Shown here: piece after piece, positions 1 to 9,760 of the stretch
How the letters are laid out: each line of letters opens with the position of its first letter
Numbering within the stretch: position 1 is the stretch's first letter
From: Liriodendron chinense
Taxonomy: Eukaryota; Streptophyta; Magnoliopsida; Magnoliales; Magnoliaceae
Assembly: GCA_003013855.2 (NCBI GenBank)
Contig: ML058508.1
Span: 1 to 64,000, forward strand
Direction: 5' to 3'
Length of the DNA stretch: 64,000 nt
Notes under the pieces: model-generated
Databases searched by the model: none
What the model was told of the DNA's origin: nothing
The model's input: the letters and a program-made list of their open reading frames with translations, nothing else
Program-made: the position numbers and the translations under genes

Positions 1-474
1 AGTTATACCGGGTTTTTAATCTTGTGAGTCCGGAAAATATTTTAGACGCGTCAACCTAGTTTCTAGATGGTCCATCTTTCTCTCAACCGGTACGATCAAA
101 CCACACATCCTTTTGATCTGAAACTTTGTGGTTATTCATATATGGATGTATTATAAGAAGATGGTAAATTAGATTATTCATATCATCAATGATGGGCCAC
201 CTGGACCGGCCCAGAGTGGAGTAGGCAGAATCTGAAAACTTTCTGGACAGTTTGTATTGTTTTGGCCACCACGGTTAATCCGTAGCTCCGATCGACACGA
301 AACCACTTGGGTTATTTCGGCGTCGAGCTCCTCTTCGACATGGACATGTTAGATTTCCAAATATCATCAAGATGGTGCCAAAAAACTATGCTAAAAATAT
401 AAAAAGGGAATAGCCTGCTGTCTGAATCTGAAAATCTGAAATTGCATGGCCGACCAATCTTGACCGGTCGTGAC
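1..474 (-). mobile_element. Athila-type element B, 3' LTR, outer part (cut by window edge and by element A)
   Basis: From about position 61 this segment matches the complete LTR at 17260-19309 almost base for base (compare 61-474 with about 18593-19000). The match resumes at 13112, directly after element A. It is therefore one LTR split by an insertion. The first 60 or so bases do not match the other LTR. The LTR reads on the minus strand. A decayed GACCGGTC palindrome lies at 450-474, beside the insertion point. Confidence 0.85.
470..474. repeat. Target-site duplication of element A, left copy
   Basis: GTGAC here and again at 13112-13116, immediately outside the two LTR ends (TGTTAACG... 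and ...CTATAACA). A 5-bp duplication is normal for Ty3/gypsy integration. Removing the insert and one copy restores the Athila LTR sequence seen near 19000. Confidence 0.95.
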
Positions 475-1472
475 TGTTAACGTCAGATTTTGTAGTTGGA
501 TCCTCCAGATGTTCACCTTCTCTTCACCAGAGATTTCCCTCCGCCAAACCTGAAAGAAGGCAGACAGCAACTAAGGGTGGCTGGGGACCAGCCGTTAGCC
601 TCCGATGCTTAAGTCAGGCCAAGCAAGAAGAAGAGTAGCCAAGCAAAACGGGACAGAGATTGAATGTTGTGTGTACCTTTCTCTTAATGGAGTCATCCCT
701 TTATATAGATCCGAAGCGATTCAATCTGTTATACAAGATACCGAGATCCCGCTGATCTCGGGTACGATACGAGATTCTGCTGATTTCGTGGGATAAGATC
801 CTTATCCTTAGGGACGAGATCTAACCAAATTACTTACTTCGGGAATCACGTCTCTTGATAGCAATCCCTTGAGGTTCGGAACCATAGGAGAAGATAAACC
901 CAAAATCGAGTCATACGGGCTGCTGGTATGTGTAGTAGTAACACTGATTGCTCATGCAGAGCTAGAAGCCGTAGTTGGAGTCGTAGCCGGCGAAAAGGAA
1001 GGAGACGTCGAAGGGGCAGAGACCGCCGAATTGGGTGTAACCCTGCTTGGTGTCGCAGAGGGATTGAACAAGCCGCTCGACGGGAATCGGGTGCTGGAAC
1101 TACGAAGACCGTCCAAACCAAAAAATGAAGACTCATGATAGCTCTGATGTCGGGAGCTGCTCGTGTCAGGAATGCTCGCATTCATGAGATGCGACCCCTT
1201 CTGGCGAGCGCGAGCCGAGCTGCTCGCATAAGGGAGATGCGACCACTTCTGACGAGCGCGAGCCGAGCTGCTCGCATACGGGAGATGCGACCCCTTCTGG
1301 CAAGCACGAGCCGAGCTGCTCGCATACGGGAGATGCGACCACTTCTGACGAGCACGAGCCGAGCTACCCGCAATCCAGATGTGCGACCTCTTATCCGAGC
1401 ACGAGCTTGACTGCTCGCATTCATTATGGCCGCGATCCTGCACTTCTCGATAGAGTATATTTGCCTATAACA
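475..1472 (-). repeat. Element A 3' LTR
   Basis: Starts TGTTAACGTC and ends CTATAACA on the plus strand. It pairs with 12111-13111. In the element's own direction it begins TGTTATAG and ends CGTTAACA. It contains a 48-bp tandem array and a TATA box (minus strand, near 697-709). Small plus-strand ORFs inside it are chance readings of the repeat. Confidence 0.95.
1186..1390. repeat. 48-bp tandem repeats in the Tat LTR
   Basis: GAGATGCGACC recurs at 1186, 1234, 1282 and 1330, an exact 48-bp period, with a diverged fifth unit. Each unit contains the partly palindromic GAGCNCGAGC...GCTCGC. The same array is at about 12834-13030 in the other LTR. In the LTR's own direction the array lies upstream of the TATA box, where enhancer repeats are often found. 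Regulatory function is inferred only. Confidence 0.9.
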
Positions 1473-1490
1473 GATGCCCCCCAAACCCTT
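1473..1490 (-). other. Polypurine tract of element A
   Basis: Read on the minus strand this is AAGGGTTTGGGGGGCATC, directly against the 3' LTR start. A purine-rich run in this position is the plus-strand DNA primer of LTR retrotransposons. Confidence 0.85.
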
Positions 1491-1638
1491 GGTATTTGAG
1501 GAACTATGCCAAGGGTTTGCTAGTGCTGACAGCTGGGTGCTGGGAGAAAATCGCACATGATTCTCTCAACGTGCTTCCGCATTTATGATGGCCAGCTTTT
1601 GCGCAGCTTTTCTTGCCGCCAGAAATGAGGCGTCGGAT

Positions 1639-1745
1639 GCCACGTGTTTCCGTATTTAATGTCAGCGCCCGTTCGTCTGGCGTGTCGGATGGGAAACTGA
1701 CGCGTGTCCAGCAAATCAGACGGAATGATTGCGTATAAATACCGG
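1639..1745 (+). promoter_or_regulatory. Putative promoter of the antisense gene in element A (G-box and TATA)
   Basis: A G-box core CACGTG lies at 1641-1646 and a strong TATA box (GTATAAATACC) at about 1732-1743. Transcription would start near 1770, leaving a pyrimidine-rich leader of about 120 bases before the ATG at 1893. This promoter points opposite to the retrotransposon's own transcript. It is seen as motifs only; activity is inferred. Confidence 0.6.
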
Positions 1746-2749
1746 ACTTAGAAAAAAATTCTTCATTTTCGAATTTTCATTACTGCGAGGTTTTCTTCTT
1801 CTTCTTCCTTCTTTATTTCGGAGTAAAAAACCTCTTTACAGAGGTATCCTTTTTCTTTTTTATTCATCTCTTCCTATCATCTCTTTTTTATAATGGCGGA
1901 AATCTCTGACGAGGAGATTGTTCCTTTGGGAGATGAAACCCCTGATTCCTCCGAGTCCAATAACGCCAGAGTACCGGCTAGGAGATATTCCGCCTCCGGT
2001 TACTCTTCCATCTTGACGGAGGAAAGACTCTCTAACCTTAGAGAGGTTTATAGGGTCCCGGACTCTGTCTTATTCAGATTGCCTGGGAGAGGGGAGACAG
2101 CCGATGCACCACCGCCTAGGTGTGTGGCTGTTTATGAATACTTTTTCAAAGTAGGCGTACGTCTTCCCCTCCACCCCTTCATTCGAAATTTCCTCCGTCT
2201 CTATAAGATTGCCCCGGGCCAACGCTTTCATCCTTTGGAAGCAGGCGGGTAACGAGGAGTTAACCGCTCAGGAATTTTTGAGGTTATTCCAGCTGAAGAA
2301 GGCGCCAGCTAGCGAGGGTTGGTACTACCTCTGCTTCTGGCACCGGAATAACTTCATTTTGGGGAACCCTTCTTCCAACTGCCCGGGATGGAGAAAGAAG
2401 TGGTTCTTGTTAGTGCACTTTTTCGTGGCATACTAGTGCACCTTGTTTGTCAAATCACTTACAGCAGTGAGTCTAGAGTCGGTTGAGCCCAAAGAAGACG
2501 ATGAAAGAAGACTCAAGACGTCCAGCCGCATCAAGGAAGAAGATTGACAGGTAAAAGTGATGCCTTGGTGCCTTAACCTTGACCAAAACCCATCCCCTGT
2601 GTACTCTTGATGACCTTGACCATATTTAGAACCATTTTGTCATCATAGTGTGGCCCTAGGTGCCCCAAAAGAACACCCACACCTTGGCCAATATGGTTGT
2701 GCTGAAGAATGCATGGGATTGCAAAGTGTAGGGCTGAACCCAGGCCTGT

Positions 2750-3053
2750 CCGACCGGTCTAGACCGGTCGGCCAGACCAAACAGCAAGGGCTGTGTGTGC
2801 AGACTAGTGGACCGACCGGTCATGACCGGTCGGCCCTCGCAAATGAAGAAGATCAGCAAGCACTGCCGACCGGTCATGACCGGTCGGCCTGGGAAATCTT
2901 CAGCCATCCAGCAAAGAGGTCCGACCGGTCATGACCGGTCGGCCTGATGCATTAGGCCTGTCCAGCAAGGGGGTCCGACCGGTCATGACCGGTCGGCCAG
3001 GATGTTTGGCCTGTTCTTTCAGCAAAGGGGTCCGACCGGTCATGACCGGTCGG
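2750..3053. repeat. Six 22-bp perfect palindromes (arm CCGACCGGTC) in the copia LTR
   Basis: Palindromes start at 2750, 2812, 2866, 2921, 2975 and 3032. Each has arm CCGACCGGTC, a 2-bp centre (TA once, AT five times) and the inverse arm. Spacing is about 54-62 bp. The array ends about 57 bp before the TATA box, as expected for promoter-proximal regulatory repeats. Closely related palindromes occur in the Athila LTRs of this window. Confidence 0.95.
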
Positions 3054-3108
3054 GGCAGGCCGTTTTATGGCCGTTTTATGACCGTTGGAGCCTCTTTTCT
3101 ATAAATAT

Positions 3109-3118
3109 GGAGCTCCAT
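3109..3118 (+). promoter_or_regulatory. TATA box of the copia solo LTR
   Basis: CTATAAATATGG at the expected place downstream of the palindrome array. It should mark the U3/R boundary region, with RNA start about 30 bp downstream. Confidence 0.7.
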
Positions 3119-4422
3119 TCTTGGGTCATTGGGAGAAGTTTTTGAGAGCCCATTCCACACTTATCTTGTACATCATTTGGGGCCTCAAAGAGGAGGTTTT
3201 CAAGTCATATCCCTTGTGTTTCAAACACAAGTATGGGCATTCAAATGCTATCAAGAGATGACTTGATTCCTCTCTCAAATCTAGAGGTGTGACACTATTC
3301 CACATAGGTATATCCTTTGTCCAAGACCTCTAGAAGACTCTCTAGGTGAATCTCCTAGTTGGAACAACCTACACATCCCATGTATGAGATTCACCCATCC
3401 TCCTAGCACCTTGGGCATTTCAAGGCATCGCATGCAAGGTGTTTGATCGAATGTGGCTGAGGCATTGGCAACGCAACGGCACGATCGAGGGAGCAAAGGG
3501 ACGCTGATTGAAGCACGGGAGAGCGGAGATCAAGCAACCCAATACGGCGCTAAACAAGGGGCTCATCCGACAAGTAAGTTGTCTCATTTGAGAGTCCATT
3601 TTAGAGTTTGTTTGTCAACTCGCCTTAGGGACGTTAACCGTTCCTTGGCCCGTCAGCCAGGCCTAAACTAAGTCTCCAAGGGGGAGCCTCCGACACGGGA
3701 GTAAACGTGCGATAAGGTTGAGAGTTAGCCTATGTCTAAAACTCCGGATACGGTTGAGAGGTGAACCGATAAAACCTCCGTGTAAAGGTTGAGAGGTGAA
3801 CCTCATTTAAAACCTCCGATAGTGAATGCCGGTGTGCTCAAAGGGGTTGAGTACTTGAACCGGGAGTGGAGTAGACACGTAGTCGAACCACTATACATCC
3901 TTGTGTCTATGATTGTTATTGAGCACATTGATATCTTTGCATTGTTAGTTTAATTGCTTAATTATGAATGATTGATATGAATGCTTGCTAGGCACTTTTT
4001 AGGCATCCTTGCACAAGATGTACCTTCACTACTTGTGTAGACTTGATCTCATTGATCCAATCTCATAAGTCTACACAAGGTGCATAGGTTAGTAGCTTAA
4101 TTAGTTGAATCATTTTCTTACCTATGCATGCTTAGACTAGGGTTGGTTATTGCTTAACTCTTGCTAGTCTTGTGATTGGACCCACCAAGGCTTGGAAGCC
4201 AAGGTGTTCTTGCTTACCTAGCTTAAACTTGTTGAATTGCATAAGTAGGCGAAAAGAATTTTAAAAAGGTCCTATTCACCCCCCCTCTAGGTCCATAGAC
4301 ATATCTCCAAGTGTCTCTACAAGCGGTAAAACCGCAATTTCAGTTCTACGTCTCCGGCAACTGGGAGTCCGAAATGGGCTCTGACCCCAAAGGCCATAAC
4401 GTTAATCGCCATTTTGGCGAAG

Positions 4423-4508
4423 GTGGGTCAAGTGCTCGTTTATTTGTCCGACAGAAACAATAGCTTTGCTACTTTGACGATTTAACGAACCTTCTTTTTT
4501 GCTCGTAG
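4423..4508 (+). other. Predicted intron 1 of the antisense gene (86 bp)
   Basis: Donor GCGAAG|GTGGGT, pyrimidine tract CTTCTTTTTTGCTC, acceptor CGTAG|GA. It is a phase 1 intron: the single base left at 4422 completes a glycine codon with 4509-4510. The intron contains an in-frame stop (TAG near 4459), so the frame is open only if it is spliced. Confidence 0.7.
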
Positions 4509-5221
4509 GAATCCCAATTGGTGTGAAGCCCAATCTGCGAGGAGGGCTCAACGAGAAACTTGTCAAGGTCTACAAGCTCCCTGCGGCTGCACGCCACGTC
4601 AACGCTGCTCTAGAGCCTCACTGTCTCTGTGCAGCGGGTTTAATCTCTCAAGACGAAATGGCGAACGTGGGAGACAAAAGAGGTGCACTGGGGGTACTTC
4701 CCCGTCTGAAGGGCGCAGCCTCGAAGAGGCAAAAGAAGACTGCGGGGGGTCCTTCTAATGCCCCCACTCCCGCAGAGGGGTCTGCTCGCGGCCCTCAAGC
4801 CGCCTCGGGAGGGGTCGCCACCACTTCTCGCACGACCGCGACCCCTCCGGTCAACGCGACCCCTCTCTCCACTGTGCCCCCTCCAGCTGACCTACCTCAC
4901 CCACCAATTATTGAGGTAGCTGACAACTCACCGAAAGGTGATCGGAGAGGGGGTGGCCTCCCTCCAAAGGGGCCTTCAAGCGAGCCCACTGCTGCTCGCG
5001 AGTTACTGATGACCACCCCTGGCGCCGCGAGTGCTCGCGAGTCGGGTCCCAAGGAGATGGTCGTAGCCCAGGCTTCGGGCTCGGGAACTTTTGTCATTCC
5101 TCCACACTTGCATCCAATATGCGAGTTTATGTTTGACAAAATTTCCCCCAACTCCTTCGGAAGTCTCCCCGAACCAAGCCCCGAAGCCCTCTCCACCGAC
5201 ATCGGGGTGAGATTGTTGCAG

Positions 5222-5311
5222 GTAACGAGTGCTACACGATTTGTGTTTTTCGTCTCTGATATGGTGGATCGCTTTAATTTACCTTCTTTCTCACACACCT
5301 TTTTTTTATAG
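5222..5311 (+). other. Predicted intron 2 of the antisense gene (90 bp)
   Basis: Donor TTGCAG|GTAACG, long T-rich tract, acceptor TTTTTATAG|AGC. It is a phase 0 intron. It ends in an in-frame TAG, so splicing is needed to join the linker exon to the coiled-coil exon, which continues in the same frame at 5312. Confidence 0.75.
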
Positions 5312-6206
5312 AGCTTGGATCTCACGCTTCGAGTCAGACGTGACATCGAAGCAGCCCGCCGCAGCGTGGAGGATGCGGAGAAGAAGAAGAAGATAATGGA
5401 AGCCGAGGTCCAAGGGAGGGACCGCTTGGTGAAGGCCTTGGAGGTTCAAATCACCAAGCTGGACGAAGAGAAGAAGATTCTCTTGGTCAAGATCCAATCC
5501 CTGACTGAACGCTTTCAGTCAGTGGACCTCCAACTCGCAAAGCTTCAAGAAATCCATTCTAAGAGCGAGAAGGAGAAGGAGATTTTTCGCAAGGATAAGA
5601 TCCAGCTTGAAGAATGGCTCAAGGATGATCGGACCAAGTTCGATGAGGCTCGGACCAAGCTCGAGGAGGCCCAACAGCGACTTAATCAGCTGAAGGATGA
5701 CTCCATCCACTGGGAGGAAGAGCGAGTGGCTCCCGTTCAGATGGTATCTGATGAGGGTCCTCGCGCAGTTCAGGAGTTCCGCACTTCTCAACTTTACGAT
5801 GAGGAGTGATACGATGCGTATATCGCTGGTCGCGATTTCGCGGTCAGAGTTATGCAGATGATCGCTCCAACTTTTAACGTTGAGGAGTTCGACAGAGTGG
5901 CATTCGAGGTTGTAGCTAAGGAACGGGCTGCCGCTGAGAACGAAGCCACCGAGGTAACAGATGTCGCTCCTGCTCCTGAGGCTGGTCCTGAAGCTGAGAG
6001 CCGCGAGCCTGCGCAAGATGAGGATGACCACCCTTGACCTCGGCAGCTTCCTACACCATATATATATTTTTCTCTTTTTTTTTTCTTTTTGAGAAGAGAT
6101 TTGTAATCGTAAGGTCATTATTTTAATGAACACCTACTTTTTCAGTGTTGTGTATTCTCATCTTTGCTTCATTGTTGCTTTGTGTTGATCTCATGTTGAT
6201 TCATCA

Positions 6207-6370
6207 GAGGATGCGAACCCTTAATTCGAGCACGAGCTACGCTGCTCGTGATTAGGGTATATGACTGCTTATTCGAGCCCGAGCTGCAGTGCTCGCGATT
6301 AGGGTATATGACTACGACCCCTTAATTCGAGCATGAGCTGCGGTGCTCGCATTCCGGAGGTGCGATCCCT
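6207..6370. repeat. Three diverged repeats with GAGCACGAGC...GCTCG inverted motif
   Basis: Units at about 6227, 6272 and 6328 contain ATTCGAGC-CGAGCTGC-GTGCTCG followed by ATTAGGGTATATGACT in two of them. The motif resembles the 48-bp repeat of the element A LTR, so LTR-type repeat units also occur in the element's interior between pol and the antisense gene's end. Confidence 0.75.
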
Positions 6371-6480
6371 CCTCTCACCAGTCGCGAGCAACTAACTCAT
6401 GAAAAAAAATGAATTAGACTCAATCCGGGGGTCGTGTGACCGTGTCCGCGTTGAGATAGACTGATCTATCGATTGAGATT

Positions 6481-6650
6481 TTGATTCTACCAAGGGCAGA
6501 AGGTTGGTCAAGAGATGGTATACATTCTCTTCGGGGCTATTCAGGTCCATGTAAATGGAGAAGCAACCAACTAGTAACGATTTCAGTCCTACCAAGGGTA
6601 GGCACTCTCTTCAGGGCTATTCAGATCCATGTAAATGGAGTAGCGGCCAA
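6481..6650. repeat. Imperfect tandem duplication of about 100 bp
   Basis: CTACCAAGGG, GGGCTATTCAG and CCATGTAAATGGAG occur twice in the same order (about 6487-6562 and 6588-6642). The repeat lies just beyond the 3' end of the element A pol gene and has no coding potential. Confidence 0.8.
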
Positions 6651-6700
6651 AAGATATCTTTCACTTTATTCATAAAACGTTGTAATAAACTACATCGAAT

Positions 6701-7090
6701 CTAGGGGTAGTATCGTAGCAAATGCTCCACGTGCCAAGGGCGACGTACGGGCTTTCCTTGCATGTCTTCAAGATAATAAGTACCGGGTCGCACAACCCTA
6801 ATAACCCGATACGGGCCTTCCCAATTTGGATCCAATGAACAAGCAGGAACTCCGAGATTTTGCCTTAGTACCAAATCTCCGGGTTGGAAGGATCTAGGCC
6901 GAACCCTAGCATTTCGATATCGAGCAATACGTTGTTGATACGCTGCCACTCGTACTTGAGAAGCATTTCTTCGCTCTTCCAGGAGATCGAGATGAAGTCG
7001 GAGGTTTTCCTGATTGCTCGCGGGATCATACTGCTCGATCCGATATGAGGGCACTTGAATTTCTACTGGTACCACTGCGTCAACACCAAA
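6701..7090 (-). pseudogene. pol: Element A pol: integrase C-terminal domain
   Basis: This minus-strand reading carries the integrase C-terminal region with NWEGPYRV, the GPY/F-type module, and ends YYLEDMQGKP...HLLRYYP. It follows the integrase core at 7093-8904 after a one-base frameshift near 7090-7100. The C-terminal module is thought to bind DNA or chromatin during integration. Without the frameshift it would be the end of the polyprotein. Confidence 0.85.
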
Positions 7091-7092
7091 TG

Positions 7093-8904
7093 CTAAGGAG
7101 AAGGAGTTTCACCTGTTGATGTACAAGCCGTGGTTATATAGGCCCATAATACCTCTGGCAGAAGTTCTGGCCACACCCCTTTATATTCACCTAGCTTGGT
7201 CTTTAAATGATGCTTTATGATCTTATTCACTGCCTCGACCTGCCCATTCGCCTGAGGATGATATGGAGAAGTGCGGAGATTACGTATCTTCCATTTTTCG
7301 CAAAATTCATCAAAGGCTGCGTTGTCGAACTGCGTTCCGTTATCGGTAATTATAGTATGAGGAAGTCCAAAACGGCATATGATATTTCTCCATATAAACT
7401 TAGTAGTTTGTTTCTCAGTAATCTTGGCTAATGGTTCTGCCTCGGCCCATTTGGTGAAATAATCAACCGCCACGATCGCGAACCTATTCTGTCCCTTTCC
7501 CATGGGTAAGGGCCCGATGATATCGATCCCCCACTGAGCAAAAGGCCAAGGGCTATCAACTGGGGTCATCCGCTCGGACGGTACATGAGGTATAGGTAGA
7601 TATCGTTGACACTTGTCGCATTTTTTAGAAAATTCGATGGCGTCTGCTTTCATAGTGGGCCAATAATATCCTTGCCTCATCGCTTTATATGCTAGGGATC
7701 GCCCCCTGGGATGGTTACCACATGCCCCCTGGTGTACTTCGTCTAGAACACGAAGTACTTCTTCTGGATGAAGACACCTCAAATAAGGCAAGGAAAAGCT
7801 TTTGCGCAACAATATTCCGTCTTGTAAAGTATACCTGGCAGCCCGAAGACGAATTTGCCTTGCAGCTTTCTTGTCCTCTGGTAGGTATCCGTCTCGGAGA
7901 TAGAGGATGATATGATCCATCCAACATGAAGATGATTGTATCGATGTTACATGCTCGAGAGTCGCTTGGTCGATACTCAGAACCTGACGGTGCTCGATGG
8001 GGATCGAATGCGATAACTCAGATTCTGGTGCAGAGGCGAGCTTTGCCAAGGAATCGGCAAGTTGGTTCTTCTCGCGAGGAATATGGGTTATTTCATAAGT
8101 CTTCAGTTTGGCGAGCAGGATGAGGACACGAGACTTGTATAAGGCCATTCTTTCTTCTTTGGCTTCGAATTCACCAAGAACTTGGTTGACAATGAGCTGG
8201 GAGTCGCTATGAATTATCAAATTCTGGACTGCGAGGACAATGGCCAGTTCGAGGCCAACAATCAGGGCCTCATATTCTGCTTCATTATTGGAGACGCGTG
8301 ATTCGAAACGCAGAGCATATTGAAAATGCGACCCGTCGGGAGCCACTAAAATCAGGCCCGCTCCGCTGCCAGTGGCCCGCGATGACCCATCCACGAAGAG
8401 TGACCAAGGAGGCTGGTCGCTGGTCATGATATTATCTTCAGAAGAATATGTAAATTCGGCGATGAAGTCAGCCACGGCCTGGCCCTTGACTGCGGTCCTA
8501 GGACAGAATGAGATATCATGCTCACTGATCTCAACCGCCCATTTAGTTAAGCGCCCGGAAGCTTCAGGCTTTTGAAGGATTTGCCGTAGTGGGTGATTAG
8601 TCGGTACTAAAATAGCGTGGGCTTGAAAATATGGTCGCAGTTTTCGAGCTGCCGTGACTAAGGCTAGGGCCAGTTTCTCCATATCAGAATACCTAGTTTC
8701 TGCATCAACCATTGCTCGACTGATATAATAGACGGGCCTCTGTACCCCGGAATCTTCTCTTATTAAAGCGGCGCTAACGGCCGTAGTGGACACAGAGAGA
8801 TAAAGAATGAGTTGCTCATGTGCTACAGGTTTAGATAAAATGGGAGGAGCGCTCATGTATTGCTTCAGTTGTTGGAAAGCTTCTTCACACTGAGGTGTCC
8901 ACTT
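7093..8904 (-). pseudogene. pol: Element A pol: RNase H, archaeal-type RNase H and integrase
   Basis: Read on the minus strand, the domains in order are: retroviral-type RNase H (VYYISRAMVDAETRYS..EKLALALV); a second archaeal-type RNase H (LFVDGSSRATGSGAGLIL, SNNEAEYEALIVGLELA), diagnostic of Tat elements; integrase HHCC zinc domain (HQGACGNHPRG...CDKCQRY); and the integrase core with all three acidic residues (WGIDIIG, ITDNGTQFD, ANGQVEAVNK). The segment joins the RT ORF through an in-frame TAG at 8905-8907 and ends in a frameshift at about 7093. About 590 codons remain open, so the decay is recent. Confidence 0.92.
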
Positions 8905-9510
8905 CTAATCAGATTTGGCCGTTGCACGAAGGAGTTTGAAGAAGGGCAAGCACTTGTCAGATGCTCGCGAGATGAACCTGTTCAATGATGCGATGCGACC
9001 AGCCAGACGCTGGACGTCCTTCAGAGTAACGGGGGATTTCATCTCTATCAATGCTTTAATCTTTTCAGGATTTGCCTCAATTCCACGCTGGCCAACCATG
9101 AACCCAAGAAATTTCCCTGCAGACACTCCAAACGCGCATTTTTCTGGGTTTAACTTCATTTGATACTCCCTCATCAGATCAAAGGCTTCTCGAAGATCAG
9201 AAATGTGGTCATCTTCAATGATGCTTTTCACGAGCATGTCGTCAACATAAACTTCCATATTCCTACCGATTTGAGCAGCGAATATTTTGTTGACAAGACG
9301 TTGAAAAGTGGCCCCTGCATTTTTAAGACCGAACGGCATCACCTGGTAGCAATATAGTCCTCGATCCGTGATGAAGGCAGTATGCTGGCTATCAGGTGGA
9401 TGCATCATAATCTGGTTGTAACCAGAATAAGCATCCATAAAGCTGAGGAGAGCATGTCCAGCTGTTGAGTCGACCAACTGGTCGATCCGCGGTGTCGGGA
9501 AGCTTCTCAA
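8905..9510 (-). pseudogene. pol: Element A pol: reverse transcriptase, lacking its fingers region
   Basis: The minus-strand reading carries RT palm and thumb motifs: FMDAYSGYNQI, MPFGLKNAGATFQRLVNK and YVDDMLVKS (catalytic YVDD near 9240), then KCAFGV...GFMVGQRGIEANPEKI. The upstream part jumps from the pre-RT linker (EVEKL) almost directly to PRIDQLVDS, so about 50-60 residues of the RT N-terminus, including the WRMCVDF-type segment, are missing. This deletion and the TAG at 8905-8907 would inactivate the enzyme. Confidence 0.88.
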
Positions 9511-9760
9511 CTTCAGTTTTGATTGCCATTTGCCTTTCTGCAGTAAAGGCACGTCGACGCTGGTGTACCGGTTTATGCTTCGGGCCAATGTTGAGACGAT
9601 GTGCGATGACATTGGGATCGATGCCTGGCATATCTTTATGAGACCAAGCAAACACGTCCTGGTATTCAGTGAGGAAAATGATCAAATCTTCACGGTGGAC
9701 ACTGGTTAAGGAGGACCCGATGTACACGATCTTAGACGGGTCGCCTTCGGTCAGGTAATT
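9500..9760 (-). pseudogene. pol: Element A pol: linker between protease and reverse transcriptase
   Basis: The minus-strand reading EYQDVFAWSHKDMPGID, HRLNIGPKHKPVHQRRRAFTAER is the conserved segment just before RT in Ty3/gypsy polyproteins. It is in a different frame from the protease ORF that ends at 9751 and from the RT at 9651-8905, so two frameshifts or a deletion separate them. Confidence 0.8.

Larger units (their letters stand above)
2408..4342 (+). mobile_element. Solo LTR of a SIRE/Maximus-like copia element nested in the antisense gene
   Basis: Starts TGTTAGTGCAC and ends AATTTCA. It is homologous along its length to the copia LTR at 45312-47232 (1921 bp), down to the shared block with 'AAGTCTCCAAGGGGGAGCC'. 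It is flanked by the 5-bp duplication GTTCT (2403-2407 and 4343-4347). No interior sequence remains, so it is a solo LTR produced by LTR-LTR recombination. It holds six 22-bp palindromes and a TATA box. Confidence 0.93.
1893..6037 (+). pseudogene. Antisense gene of Tat element A: PF04195-type N-terminal domain plus coiled coil, spliced, broken
   Basis: This plus-strand gene lies in the 3' region of element A, opposite to gag-pol. Its N-terminal part (1893-2407, resuming at 4348) has the LREVYRVPDSV, FRLPGRGE and VAVYEYFFKVGVRLPLHPF pattern of the 'putative gypsy type transposon' family PF04195. A proline/alanine-rich linker follows (4509-5221), then a charged heptad-like coiled coil (5312-5806). 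Two canonical introns (4423-4508, 5222-5311) keep the reading frame when removed. Breaks: a frameshift near 2230-2250; a 1.9-kb copia solo LTR after codon position 2407, whose removal restores the frame; and an in-frame TGA at 5807-5809, after which the same frame runs to 6037. Such antisense ORFs are known in Tat elements. The protein's role is unknown. It is probably dead in this copy. Confidence 0.8.

Noticed and set aside
1186..1390. CRISPR-like regular repeats
   Set aside because: Whole 48-bp units are repeated without unique spacers, inside a plant LTR.
846..1556. Overlapping ORFs on both strands in the Tat LTR (also 12484-13059)
   Set aside because: They read through the 48-bp repeats (48 is divisible by three, so frames stay open) and have no domain; the region is an LTR with a matching partner.
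2650..2934. ORF across the palindrome array in the copia LTR
   Set aside because: Open only because the palindromic repeat lacks stops; it lies in a non-coding LTR.
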